Shown: piece after piece, positions 1 to 9,494 of the stretch
Position numbering within the stretch: position 1 is the first letter of the stretch
Layout of the letters: every line of letters starts with the position of its first letter
The notes under the pieces: generated by a model
Database searches by the model: none
What the model was told of the DNA's origin: nothing
The model's input: the letters and a program-made list of their open reading frames with translations, nothing else
Translations under genes and position numbers: made by a program
Assembly: GCF_000143415.4 (NCBI RefSeq)
Contig: NW_003314307.1
Span: 1,232,252 to 1,296,251, forward strand
Direction of reading: 5' to 3'
Length of the DNA stretch: 64,000 bases
Source of the DNA: Selaginella moellendorffii
Taxonomy: Eukaryota; Streptophyta; Lycopodiopsida; Selaginellales; Selaginellaceae

Positions 1-1330
1 TCAGAATATTCTAGGAATATACTCCTATGTGCTCCAAGATTATTCGCCGTGTAAAGGAATAATTATCCTGTGTCATTTATGGCAATATAAGGCCACACGC
101 CATTCAAAGAATAATGCTAGTCGAGCATTTTTTGGTGCATTTTTTGGTTCAAAATTGCATGAGCCCACACGCTATAAAGTTTACCTGTACCAAAAATAGA
201 AACAGCTTTATTTACTTGGGAATTTAAGTGGTTGAGGCATTTTTAAACTTACAAACACATGCCCTACTTACATTCCTTTGGTTGCTTACATTCCTTTGGT
301 TGCTAGCTTTCGTTTGTGAGATAACCTGCTCGGCATCTCTCTCTTCCAGCATTTGCCCAGAAAGGGCATCTTTCTTCACGCAGCATTTGCCGCATGTTTA
401 GGGTTTAGGGTTTAGGGTTTAGGGTTTAGCAATTCAGTAGCTTGATAAACATGCAAATACAGAACTTGATGCAAAATCCTTTGATATGTCACAATGCCCC
501 TAGGACCATAAACACATTTCAATAGAGAAGGTCCTTTCATTTCATAACTCCTTACGTAGATCTTGGTGAAACCAGAGTTAGTGAAGTTAGTTTCTTGTGA
601 TCCCGCATCTGATTGTGATGTCCCTTTGCAGTTTCGATGGAAAGGTCAATGCACACCAAACTGTAAAATCTTGGAGCAAAATAACGGTCGGATATATGGC
701 AAATGCCCCTGAAACATTGTAAGGCTCGTGTGGTCTCATGTGGTGTCCGATCGAGATGCTTCTTTGCAGGGTCATCAAGAAAGACATTGTATACCATTTT
801 GTAAAATCTAGTTGTGATCTAACGGTTGGATCTCCAGAAAACTCAAAAAAATCTCGCGCGTGTCAGAATATCCTAGGAATATACTCCTATGTGCCCCTGA
901 AAATGGCATGCGGCCCCACGCCATTCAAGAGATAATGCCAGATGACGCCGAGAATTTTTTGGTGCATTTCTTGGGTTCAAAATTGCATGAGCCCACACGC
1001 TATAAAGTTTATCTTTGCCAAATAGAGAAAAGTTTATCTGTGTCATGTGAGGTAGTTACAGTTCTTTGTGCTCGGCATCTGCCTCTTGCAGCATTTGCAC
1101 TGAAAGGGAATTTTTCTCCATTCAGCATTTGGCCCTGAAAATGGCATGCGCCCACACGCCATTGAAGGAATAACGCCACAGGACGCCTGGATTTTTGGGT
1201 TTAAAATGTTTAGGGTTTTTTGGGTTTTTTCAAAATATTTTGGGTCCAACGTTTTTTGGGTTTCTTTGGTTCAAAATTGCATGAGCCCACACGCTATAAT
1301 ATTGATTTGAGAGAAAAATAGAAACAGATA
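1..1330. repeat. Three dispersed copies of a ~180-bp repeat
   Basis: Related blocks lie at about 1-205, 862-1040 and 1128-1330. Blocks 1 and 2 begin with the same run (tcagaatat.ctaggaatat). All three contain an ATGGC...GCCATT palindrome and end with the shared text caaaattgcatgagccca followed by cacgctata. The spacing between the shared ends varies, so this looks like partial tandem duplication followed by divergence. No coding capacity is convincing here. The short ORFs cross the repeats and show no domain. Confidence 0.75.
397..429 (+). repeat. Interstitial telomere-type repeat (TTTAGGG)n
   Basis: Four full TTTAGGG units and a partial fifth are read directly. This is the canonical plant telomere unit. 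It is flanked by ordinary sequence, so it is an interstitial tract and not a chromosome end. Confidence 0.9.
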
Positions 1331-2010
1331 GAATTTCTTTATTTAGTTGAACATCTGCCATTTTTGGAAATACAAGATGCTTTGGAATATCCAATCATGC
1401 ATGGTATAAATATAGCGAGGGTATTAAATGATATCCCAATCATGATCTTTCTTTTGGATTTCGCGTGCATGCAATCCGAGGAATGATGACGTTGCGGATT
1501 TCTTTTGGATTTTGCGTGCTTGCATGCGCGCAGCAATCCAGAAATTAATAGTGGCGCCCAAGTCCGAGGAATGATGACGTGGCGGGATTACCAACCGTTG
1601 TGACATTTCGCGCGTGTGAGGTTAGGTTTTGCATTTTGCTTTGTACTCGCGCTCGCGCTCGCATCACACTCGCGCTCCTGCTCGCATCGCGCTCCCACTC
1701 GCGATCACGCTCACTTCTCTACAGGTTTCTCGTGTGCATCGGCGTCCACTCGCGCTTGCATCACACTCGCGCTCGCATCGCGCTTGTGTGCATCGGCGTC
1801 CACTTCAAGACACACCCAGTTTGTAACTTCGCCGCCAACTCCGCCGCCCACTCCGCCACCCACACGCAGCCCACTTGGCGTCCCGGGAGATTTCAGCGCC
1901 ACTCTCCAACTGTAAGTGGCAGAGTAGCCTTGCTGCTACGATCCGCTGCACACACAGTGCACATTCGCCAGCGAGTCCGGCCTCGATTGTCACGGCCTCC
2001 ATTCGGCTTC
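430..2010. other. Non-coding upstream region with CTCGC-rich degenerate repeats
   Basis: Apart from the repeat blocks listed separately, no gene is supported here. Between about 1640 and 1800 the sequence is a degenerate run of CTCGC, GCATCACACT and GCATCGCGCT units. It translates to Arg/Ser/His-rich nonsense in every frame. It may be the promoter or 5' leader of the gene that follows; an ATG at 2011 is immediately followed by GTAAGT, a possible donor site. Confidence 0.5.
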
Positions 2011-2253
2011 AAATGGTAAGTCTTTTAGACGAAGTAGAAAATGGCATGAGGCCACATGCCATTCAGTAGCAACATTGGCATGCACCGATTGGGCTCTCGA
2101 GTGCAGTCCGGTTACAGATGGCGTGTAGCCTCACGCCATCTTAGGATGCAGCCTCAAGACATCTGATGCAGTGGTGAATGGTGTGTGGCCTCACGTTATT
2201 TCCAGCTGCTAGCTTTTCATCTGTCAGCTCTAATTGTTGTGCATTTCTAAACA

Positions 2254-4796
2254 GGCGAGGAATTGCGTTCTTCTTCCAGCCACTGTCAATGTGGATGCAG
2301 AGAAGGGGGAGGAGCTCACCAGTTGGACTTTCGGGATGGAAGGCGAGGATCTGATGCTGTACAACACAGATGGTGGGAGAAAAGAATGCATGGGGATCCT
2401 CATCCAAGTGACAGACACTCCATGCAGTTCCATGCAAGAATATGGATTGGCACTTGTGGTAGAGACAGCGTCCGCCTTCAAGATCCACCTTGCACATCCT
2501 AGCAGCTTCCCGGAGGGGGGCAGCGGCTATGAGGAATTCCTAGAGGGAGCTAGGGAGAGGTTGTCCAGGATGCCCACAATTTCAAATACGCTGCGGGTCT
2601 ATGAAGATCACATGGAATCCACGGACTTCACCTACGGCGATGTTCAAAAACTATATTCCAACATTGAGCCGTTGAGAGTGCCTCCAGTTTGCGAAGCGAA
2701 GGGGAAGGGGGTCGATCTGGAAACTACCCCGAAGCAGAAAAGGGTGGTCAAGCTCAAGCCGACGTCCGACTCTGCTGCTCCAAAACAGAAGCTACTCGGT
2801 GATGCCATTGCCTCGGGTTCGAACACTACACCCACCAAAAAGAAGAGCCGCAAAGAGCAGAAAGAGCAAGAAGAGGCAGCAAAAATCGTCGCAGATAATA
2901 GTACTTGTTACTATTCCAACAAAGTATATACAATCGACGTGAGCCGTATCGAGATCCAAAGCAAATACAACCACAGGCTAGTATCTGATGAGTGGGTGGA
3001 GAAACTGAAGCAGAAGATGCTGGCAAGTCCAGTAACACCCGACATCGCAGACGTGATCCCCTACTACCGAACAATGAAGGGCGAGACGAGGTTTCCAGAC
3101 TTGATCAATAGGAAGGTGTTGGACGATCAGAACATCCGGTTCTATGCCGTCTCGGGGCAGCATTCTAGCTTGGCGATGCAACAGATAGTTGTGGATATTA
3201 TGGTGGGCGAGGAGGTGAAGAAAGTCTTCAAAACAAGAGTTGTCCGCCTGATAAAAGGCAACTCGCCCCTCCGATCTATCATATACATCTCCCACGCGCA
3301 GAATGTCAAGCAAAAAACGTGCTACAAATCGGGTCTGCACGAGACATTGGCACGAACACGGAAGCTCTGGGTTCAACTGAAGAAGCCACAAAAACCAGGA
3401 CAAGGACGTGCACTAGCAACTAGCGCCTGGCAGGTAAGCCTCGTTGCATGTGGCATAGCATGTGGCCTCACGCCATTTCCATTGCAGGAATTCTCGAGTC
3501 TTCTCTCGAAAACACTGGGGGTCAATGACACACTCAGCATCCATAACATTCTACTCGCGACAAAAGTTGTTTTTGACAAATGGGTAGATGTGCTAAGGAG
3601 GTACCATGACGGGGAGTTGCTAAACTCAATGGGTGTGGAGGACGGCCGGAAGCCCAATGATTTGAAGCTCAACGCCTTGCGTTTCTCGCGGTCTCTAGAC
3701 GACGACGACCTTCTGACAGTGGCTAATGCTCTTCTACGTGGTGAGGTAGTCTTCAACAAGACCAAAATGACTCCTGGCCATATTGTGACATACGAGGACT
3801 TGTGCACGACTCTGAGAGCTCGTGCGCTATTGAAGGATTGGATCTTCGAGCAAGTGGCCGTGGCGAGGGTGAGCATTGACACCACGCAAGAGATGATGGA
3901 AGAGCTGGACTTGTCAAATGAAGACATAGACGAGTACGTGAAGGGGGCCCCCAAGTTCATCGATCTGCTGCGGGATGCCACGAAAAGTAAAGCTGAGAAG
4001 TTGGATCAGTATCCAAATTTCATTAAGAGGGATGTCGACCGCCGGCTTCAGAAACAGCTCGACCCCGCAGCAGAGGCCTATCGAGAACCTTACCGGGTAT
4101 ACGTGAATTCGGATGAGGATCAAAGGTGGAGGAGCATCGTTTCCCGCGGAGATGAGCAAGTCAAGAACATCTTTAGTGTGATGGACTTCACAAACGAGGA
4201 GATCACTCATGCAGACGAAGTCAGCTCCATCATTGACTTAATGGTGGGACTTGCGGAGGTGGAATCTTCAGTCCACTATATGATCTACGACTCCGAATCC
4301 TATCACAAGTTCTGGAAGGCCTTGAACGAGGTGAAGGCTCGGTTGAAAGGCAAAGAGATGCGGGAGATCCATGGGATAATGGCTAAGAAGAAGATACCGA
4401 CGAATGTCCGCATCTTCACACTCGCCCTTGTTATTGGTCCTGCAGCAGAGTGGGACTGGAGTGACTTCCCAGCTTCGTTCAACAAAGCCGATCGAATTGA
4501 TCTGAGGGAGGTCAATTTACCCGTGCCTGAGGAACTGAAGACGGCTATGGAGCTTTCGAATCCAAAGAAAGCTCCAGGTGCAGCATGGGAAATGCTCAGC
4601 TGGGTCTTCAACGCAATAGCGGGTGACTCCAAGGGCAAATGCGTTGTCGAGTACAACTGCGGCGGACTATTCTTTCGAGCCGCACTACTCAAGGGTGTCC
4701 CGTGTGTTGCGGTGAGAAACTCCATTGAAGAGGTGACTTCAATGGAGCATATAATTATAGTTGCCAAAGAAAAACAGTATCTTCTCTACGAACCTG
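2254..4796 (+). CDS. N-terminal part of a large multi-exon gene: ParB-like region plus methyltransferase-like region (divergent)
   Basis: Two exons, 2254-3433 and 3488-4796, flank a 54-bp intron (3434-3487, GTAAGC...TTGCAG). The intron has no stop and is a multiple of three, so the frame stays open for 859 codons. The 5' end follows an acceptor (ctaaacag), so the true start is in an upstream exon, possibly at 2011. A Lys-rich stretch precedes a region resembling ParB/Srx N-terminal domains (YTIDVSRIEI ... FYAVSGQHSSLAMQQI). Near the end, LALVIGPAAEWDW followed by VVEYNCGGLFFRAALLKG has the order of motif IV then motif I seen in permuted DNA methyltransferases, but the DPPY residues are absent. 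This assignment is inference and weak. The exon joins in frame to the linker exons and the HAD domain downstream. It could instead be a lineage-specific protein of unknown function. Confidence 0.5.
3434..3487 (+). other. 54-bp intron carrying the 22-bp palindrome
   Basis: GTAAGC donor and TTGCAG acceptor. The palindrome (3455-3476) ends 11 nt before the intron end. The intron is 18 codons long with no in-frame stop, so retention would add 18 residues. Confidence 0.7.
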
Positions 4797-4846
4797 GTGA
4801 GTACGCACTTTAAGTTTAAATGTTATCTCACAAGCTCTGTATGCAG

Positions 4847-6673
4847 GAGCGTGGCCACCCCCAGATGCTGAAACGGCGTTAACAGCTACTGATGTTAGGC
4901 CGAGGTCACAACCTGCACAAGGTAAGGTCACGTGAGGCCTCACGCCATTTTGATTATAGATCGTTGTGAATATTCAGACACGAGGACTGAAAAGCGCACT
5001 GGTGGCGCGTCGAAGAAGGACAAACAGACAAGCAATAGGAAAAAAGGAGGTACAAATTATATTTGCAATGGCGTGTGGTCTCATGCCATTCCTTGCAGGA
5101 GACACTTCTTCAAAGGCAAAACAGGCAAGCACCAGCCAAGCTCAAACTGACAGTGGTCATAAAAAGCGAAAGCACGTTGGACAGTCGTCGGGATCAGAGG
5201 CGTTTGATTCGAAAAGGAAGAAGGGCAACGAAAAGATGATAGGTAATGCCTCGCGGTTATGGCGTGTGTGCTCATGCCATTCATTGCAGATCAAGGGCTG
5301 AGTGAAAGGAGCCAGTCACCACCTTCTGACTCAGATTCCTATGGTGGACTCCCCTTCCCCAATCTCAATGGAGAGGTACAATGGATGAGGGATGCTTTTC
5401 AAGTCAGGGCCACGTTTTTCTGTGACCATGTTAAGACAGTCGGGTGAGGATACGGTCCTAGGTCACGCACTAAAACAGGCTATGGATGTCTTGTATTTTG
5501 AGATGGAGACTCGGCCAGATGATTTTTCCAAGATGGTCCTGGAAAAACAAGCAATCCAGCCTGAGCAGCCTATGGAAGAAATGCAAGAGGGGGATGAGGA
5601 GCCAGAGAAAGATAATGAGCAGGAAGAGCAGAAGGACGAAGAGGAGGACAAAGAAGAGGAGGACGAAGAAGAGGAGGATGAAGAAGAGGAGGACGAAGAG
5701 GACTTGGATGGTCCTCACAATGGTGACGATCACAATAACGACGATGACGATGATGACGACGATGGCCAGCCTGAGGTGGCCAAAGAGCAGCGGAGGAAGG
5801 TCATACAAGATAAACCATCAGGTAAATAATAGTACATCCATTCCTAACCTTTTACCATTTCTAACATTGTCCATGTAGGTCGCAGAAGAAATGGTAAGTA
5901 GAGATTATTCAGTTGAATTAAGATACAAACTCTAGCCTTTAGTGTCGAGGAAGGATAGTGCCAAGCAAGGGTCGAAACGTATGTCCAATCCTTCAGAATC
6001 AGCAGTGCGCCTAAGTGATATCGGTCCTAGTTCCTCAATAGCAGTTGATGGTAAATACAGTATAGTCGATTCAATGTGCTAATGAGTTTGTTTTTAGTAG
6101 CACGGGAGGATACCATCTCAATCGAAGGGAGATATTTGGACATGCATATGGATCCGCCAATGGACTCTACTTACCTGCAAGAGTCATCAGAGCTGGTGGA
6201 GGCTACTATCCATATCAACGCCAAGCAAGATGACCACGCTCCACTTGATGCTGCCCATACCACTGAGTCAATCTTGTCCACGTATCCAACTGACGGTGAC
6301 CAGGCGCCATTGGACCCGCATGAGGCCGCCCCAGCCGCCGAGCCGGTCGTATCCTCATTTCCAACGTGTGCCCAATCGTCTGACTACGCGCCGTTGGAAC
6401 CTCCCTACACCGCCCCTGCTGCCTGTTCGGTCATGTCCACTTTGCCAACGGAGGCACCAGCTGAAATGGCGTGTGATCACACGCCATCGGAACCACCCCA
6501 TGCCACTGTTGAGCCAGTTGTACCAGAGTCTACAGCTGAAATGGCATGTGCCCACACGCCATTGGATGCGATTGACCCCACATTGCAGAGGAGAGTATTT
6601 CCGCCCTTCACGTTTCCTCGACCAAAACCCTCTGAACGACCATCGGGAGCACCATTCGCTAATATTGTAGATG
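4847..6673 (+). CDS. Linker exons of the same gene: Lys/Ser-rich then highly acidic tract, then Pro-rich region
   Basis: Small exons join by phase-consistent GT-AG introns: 4847-4921, 4960-5049, 5099-5242 and from 5290. Introns are 50, 38, 49 and 47 bp. The product has a basic stretch (KRKHVGQSS, SKRKKGNEK) and then an Asp/Glu tract encoded by about 5580-5770. After several small exons around 5878-6060 comes an open stretch from about 6098 to 6673. That last exon has loose repeats of an (A/Y)PLxPP type and two copies of the phrase EMACxHTP, each encoded by a copy of the 22-bp palindrome. Low complexity and acidity suggest a flexible spacer, perhaps chromatin-associated; that is inference. The exact splicing between 5390 and 6098 is uncertain. 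Confidence 0.45.
4922..4959 (+). other. 38-bp intron made mostly of the 22-bp palindrome
   Basis: GTAAGG donor and ATTATAG acceptor. The palindrome (4927-4948) fills 22 of 38 bases and ends 11 nt before the intron end. It contains the perfect inner palindrome GTGAGGCCTCAC. This is close to the lower size limit for spliceosomal introns. Confidence 0.6.
5050..5098 (+). other. 49-bp intron carrying the 22-bp palindrome
   Basis: GTACAA donor and CTTGCAG acceptor. The palindrome (5068-5089) ends 9 nt before the intron end. Phase 1 on both sides keeps the reading frame. Confidence 0.6.
5243..5289 (+). other. 47-bp intron carrying the 22-bp palindrome
   Basis: GTAATG donor and ATTGCAG acceptor. 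The palindrome (5259-5280) ends 9 nt before the intron end, as in the preceding intron. Phase 1 on both sides keeps the frame. Confidence 0.6.
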
Positions 6674-6720
6674 GTAAAATTGACTTGTACCATTTTTTAT
6701 GCTGACGCATTTCATTTCAG

Positions 6721-7466
6721 AGTCACGGCGAAAGTACTGTATCGTTTTTGATCTGAACGGTGTCCTTTTCTCCCATGAGCGTGGCTCGTCCTCGAATGTC
6801 ACTGCACCCTCCAAAGCCTGCGGTCGCAAGTTGGTCAAAAGAGACAGATTCACATTAATCACACGGGAGAAACTGCGGGATCTAATAATGACCATGCGAC
6901 ACTTAAAACAGAGGGCAGGGTTCAATTTGCAATTGGGAGTTTGGACATCCATGATGCGCCACAATGCATTAACGTTGCTACAGATGATGCACGATCAGAC
7001 GCGAGTAATATTACCATTTGACTTTCTCCTAACGCAGGAGGATTGCTTGACTATGGTCCATGTGAGGGGTAGCAAGCCCATCTTCGTCAAGGCAGAGGCT
7101 GTAGTGATGAACCGGACTGCTAGGTCAAGTGAAATCCTCATCATCGATGACTCGCCGATTAAAACTGCAGCGAACACGCACACATATGCAATGCACCCCA
7201 TCTCTTGCAGTATGGAAACTAGGGAGAAGAAACCGTATGTTCTGGGGGACCTTGCAAAACGGCTTGAAGCGATGGTGATAGAGAACCGGCCAGTCCAGGA
7301 GGTGGCTGCAGAAATCAACCAAATGGCAGATGGAACGGTATATCAGAAGCCATTTGATCGGACAGACACCAGTCATCATTTATGGCATGTATATTGTCTA
7401 GCCAAGCACTATCCGCATCTCCATAATCTGCTCAACCGGATGGGTTCTTCGACCACTGAACATTAG
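6721..7466 (+). CDS. C-terminal FCP1/NIF-like HAD phosphatase domain of the same gene
   Basis: This exon begins after a 47-bp intron (6674-6720, ends TTCATTTCAG) and joins in frame to the linker. It reads RRKYCIVFDLNGVLFSHER near the start. This is the position of the FCP1/SCP motif DxDx(T/V), and the second Asp is replaced by Asn. GVWTSMM matches the conserved Trp-Thr/Ser-Ser block and ILIIDDSPIK matches the conserved C-terminal IDDSP motif. The family dephosphorylates Ser, for example in RNA polymerase II CTD. Loss of the second Asp suggests weak or no catalysis, though DLNG variants are common in plant NIF-like proteins. The frame stops at TAG (7464-7466) but stays open for 38 more sensible codons to TGA at 7581-7583. 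Confidence 0.65.
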
Positions 7467-7583
7467 CGTGGACGTATTAGAGAAGAGATGGCATTACTAT
7501 TGGGTTTAAATCCTGATAGTGTGGAGAGTGATGAAATTCCAAGATTATTGTATAGGCGTTGGAGGCAAAAAATAACAGTCTGA

Positions 7584-8028
7584 GATGGCATGTATTTATT
7601 TAAAAATGTAACTTATTATGGCATGGGGTTCCATGCCATTGTATTAATATTAAAAGACAATTCTTTGAGAGGATTTGCATTATACTAGAAGTGTTACAAC
7701 ATGTTATTGGAAGTCTACGAAGTTGTTTTATTAATAAGGGGAAAGTAAAGATTGAATGGGGACTTGGGCTCCACCTAGACTCGGAGCAACTGAGCCAATA
7801 TTAAAAGGATGGAAAGAAATTAGACGACGATGACAAGGAGAAGAGAGAGGTGAAGCAGTGGCAGGGGGAGGAGAAGTGATTGAGTAGACATTTCCTTGTT
7901 TAAAATAAAATGGCATGTGCCTCAATGCAGTTGAATTTTGTTATATTTATATACTATATAAAGGTTTGGAAACCTTATTTTACAAGTGGGATAATGACAA
8001 TTCCCACTTTAACGAAATAGAGCTTGTC
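7584..8028. other. Non-coding 3' region of the ParB/HAD gene
   Basis: AT-rich sequence with one good palindrome copy (7618-7639) and one decayed copy (7910-7931). No ORF with recognisable content. It probably holds the 3' UTR and spacer before the retrotransposon cluster. Confidence 0.5.
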
Positions 8029-8424
8029 TGCCAAACACCCTCGCTATCATGCCCTTTGTGTTAGTCTCATTTCGGTCCCAAATGTTATTTATGGAAAGTC
8101 TCTAGATTCGCTTATTTGGCATATTTACGGAATGTAGAGATTGGCCTAAACACAATGGTGTTTGTCCCATGTCCAAATTCGCAATTTAGGAACATTTTAT
8201 ATTTAGTAAGTTTCGAGCTTGTCCCAGAAACTAACTCCTTGTACTAAGGGAGGCTTGGGGTGAAAGCCCAAAGCATATGTTCCTCAGGGGGGGGGGCGGG
8301 GTATGAGGGGTTCCAAATATATAGTAGGGATAGTGGTTAGAATGCATATCTGACCACCTAAGGCATTAGTTTGGCTCCCGCTAGGCTATGTTGTTTCTTG
8401 TTCTGCATCCAACTTGGGTCTAAG
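8029..8424 (+). mobile_element. Left part of an older ~600-bp LTR, interrupted by the young element
   Basis: This segment and 16666-16870 together align in order with the uninterrupted copy at 28787-29385. Shared landmarks include CCAAACACCC, a G-tract after CCTCAG, and GGTTCCAAAT. The left boundary (8025 or 8029) is uncertain. The last 5 bp (8420-8424, CTAAG) are the target site duplicated by the inserted element. Confidence 0.75.
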
Positions 8425-8854
8425 TGAAGCTCGAAAGGAAAAACCCCAAGCCCCAACACTACTAGTCTAGAACCCAAGGATCTTTCCACTTGGAAAGTAG
8501 CACACACTGCTTTGCCAAAAGGTAGGATGGTTTGCATTGAATGGATGTGAGTATATAAACACAAGGAAGGGTTGCGACCCTTGAGTCGAGGATCAGTGAT
8601 GTGTCCAAAGGAGGCATCCCTTGGAACCTTGTGTCAACAAAGTAAGGGATGTGACTTATGGATCACTGAGGTGGCGGAGACTCAATGACCCTTGGTGGAG
8701 ATTGATGAAGTGTCGAAGGGGTGCCACCTAAGGATGGTCTAAACCCAAGGTTTAGCCCTAACCCAAGGATTAGTACTAACCTTAATCCCAAACTCACCAC
8801 TTAGGCTCAACCTTAGCCCAAGCTAAGTATTTAGGCCATTTTTGGGGTGCGACA
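8425..8854 (-). repeat. 3' LTR of the young element (430 bp)
   Basis: It starts TGAAGCTCG and ends GGTGCGACA on the plus strand. It matches 16231-16660 base for base as far as can be judged by eye. A TATATA-type box lies at 8551-8558, reading toward the element interior in the other LTR copy. Confidence 0.95.
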
Positions 8855-9494
8855 TCACCCCCCCTCCAATAGTGCTACGTCCCGGAGCACTCTCCTCCTC
8901 ACTCCCTTGAGATGGATAAAATGTCTCCGGCGGGTAGTACTTCCGTAGGCGAGACCCGTTCACGCGAGTAGAAAGAGAAGTTCCTTCCATATCCTTGAGT
9001 TGCACCGAGCCGTTTGGAAACACAGCTTCCACTCGATATGGTCCAATCCAGCGAACTCGAAGTTTGCCAGGTCGCTTCCAATACTTACTCTCGTAGAGAA
9101 GTACTAGGTCACCCTCGTTGAAGAGCTTGAGACGAAGGAATCGGTCATACCATGCCTTCCTTCTTTTCTGGATAGCTTCCCGAGTTTGGAAAGCAAGTTG
9201 ACGTCGCTCGTCCAACTTATCAAGCTGCTCCAACCTAGCTTGAAGAGCTCCATCCCAATCCATTGCGTGTTCCACCGCCATCCGCATGGAAGGAATCTCA
9301 AGCTCCAATGGCAACACCGCTTCTTGTCCGTAGACCAATTGAAAAGGTGAAGCATGAGTAGTTACCTTATAGGCAACACGATAAGCCCAAAGAGCGTCGA
9401 GCAACCGCTTATCCCAATCGGTTCGGTTGGCATTGGTGATCTTGGCCATGATCTCACACAGAGTCTTGTTGGTTCTCTCCACCTGCCCGTTGGC
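8823..9494 (-). CDS. Integrase C-terminal part of the young gypsy element
   Basis: This is in the same frame as the upstream pol ORF and separated from it only by a TGA at about 9495-9497. Downstream of the stop the reading continues with ANGQVERTNKTLCEIMAK, the usual integrase block after the HP(Q)xNGQ motif, followed by the GPYRVEAVFPNGSVQL beta-strand region and VNGSRLRKYY. It has no chromodomain and its last codons overlap the 3' LTR. If the stop is not read through, integrase is truncated before its C-terminal domain, so this copy may not be autonomous. Confidence 0.85.
   Translation of the reverse strand, partial: ANGQVERTNKTLCEIMAKITNANRTDWDKRLLDALWAYRVAYKVTTHASPFQLVYGQEAVLPLELEIPSMRMAVEHAMDWDGALQARLEQLDKLDERRQLAFQTREAIQKRRKAWYDRFLRLKLFNEGDLVLLYESKYWKRPGKLRVRWIGPYRVEAVFPNGSVQLKDMEGTSLSTRVNGSRLRKYYPPETFYPSQGSEEESAPGRSTIGGGVMSHPKNGLNT
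8855..8876 (-). promoter_or_regulatory. Polypurine tract of the young element
   Basis: On the minus strand the sequence just before the 3' LTR is purine-rich (GGAGGGGGGGTGA). This is the expected primer site for plus-strand DNA synthesis in LTR elements and fixes the element's orientation. Confidence 0.8.

Larger units (their letters stand above)
79..7931. repeat. Family of 22-bp imperfect palindromes (half-site ATGGCRTGNGG)
   Basis: At least thirteen copies were found by eye: 79-103 (3 bp longer), 903-924, 1141-1162, 2041-2062, 2118-2139, 2178-2199, 3455-3476, 4927-4948, 5068-5089, 5259-5280, 6466-6487, 6541-6562 and 7618-7639, with a decayed copy at 7910-7931. The left half is ATGGCGTGTGG or ATGGCATGNGG, and the right half is its approximate reverse complement ending CACGCCAT. 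The 6466-6487 copy is a perfect palindrome centred on GATC. Most copies are followed by a T and, within about 12 nt, an AG. None was seen outside 1-8000 in this window. Confidence 0.85.

Noticed and set aside
1579-2019. 146-codon ORF rich in Arg, Ser and His
   Set aside because: It comes from CTCGC-type repeats, has no domain, and overlaps other open frames of the same low quality.
1-8000. CRISPR-like array suggested by regularly recurring palindromes
   Set aside because: Spacing is irregular, copies lie in introns and exons of a eukaryotic gene, and no cas genes exist here.
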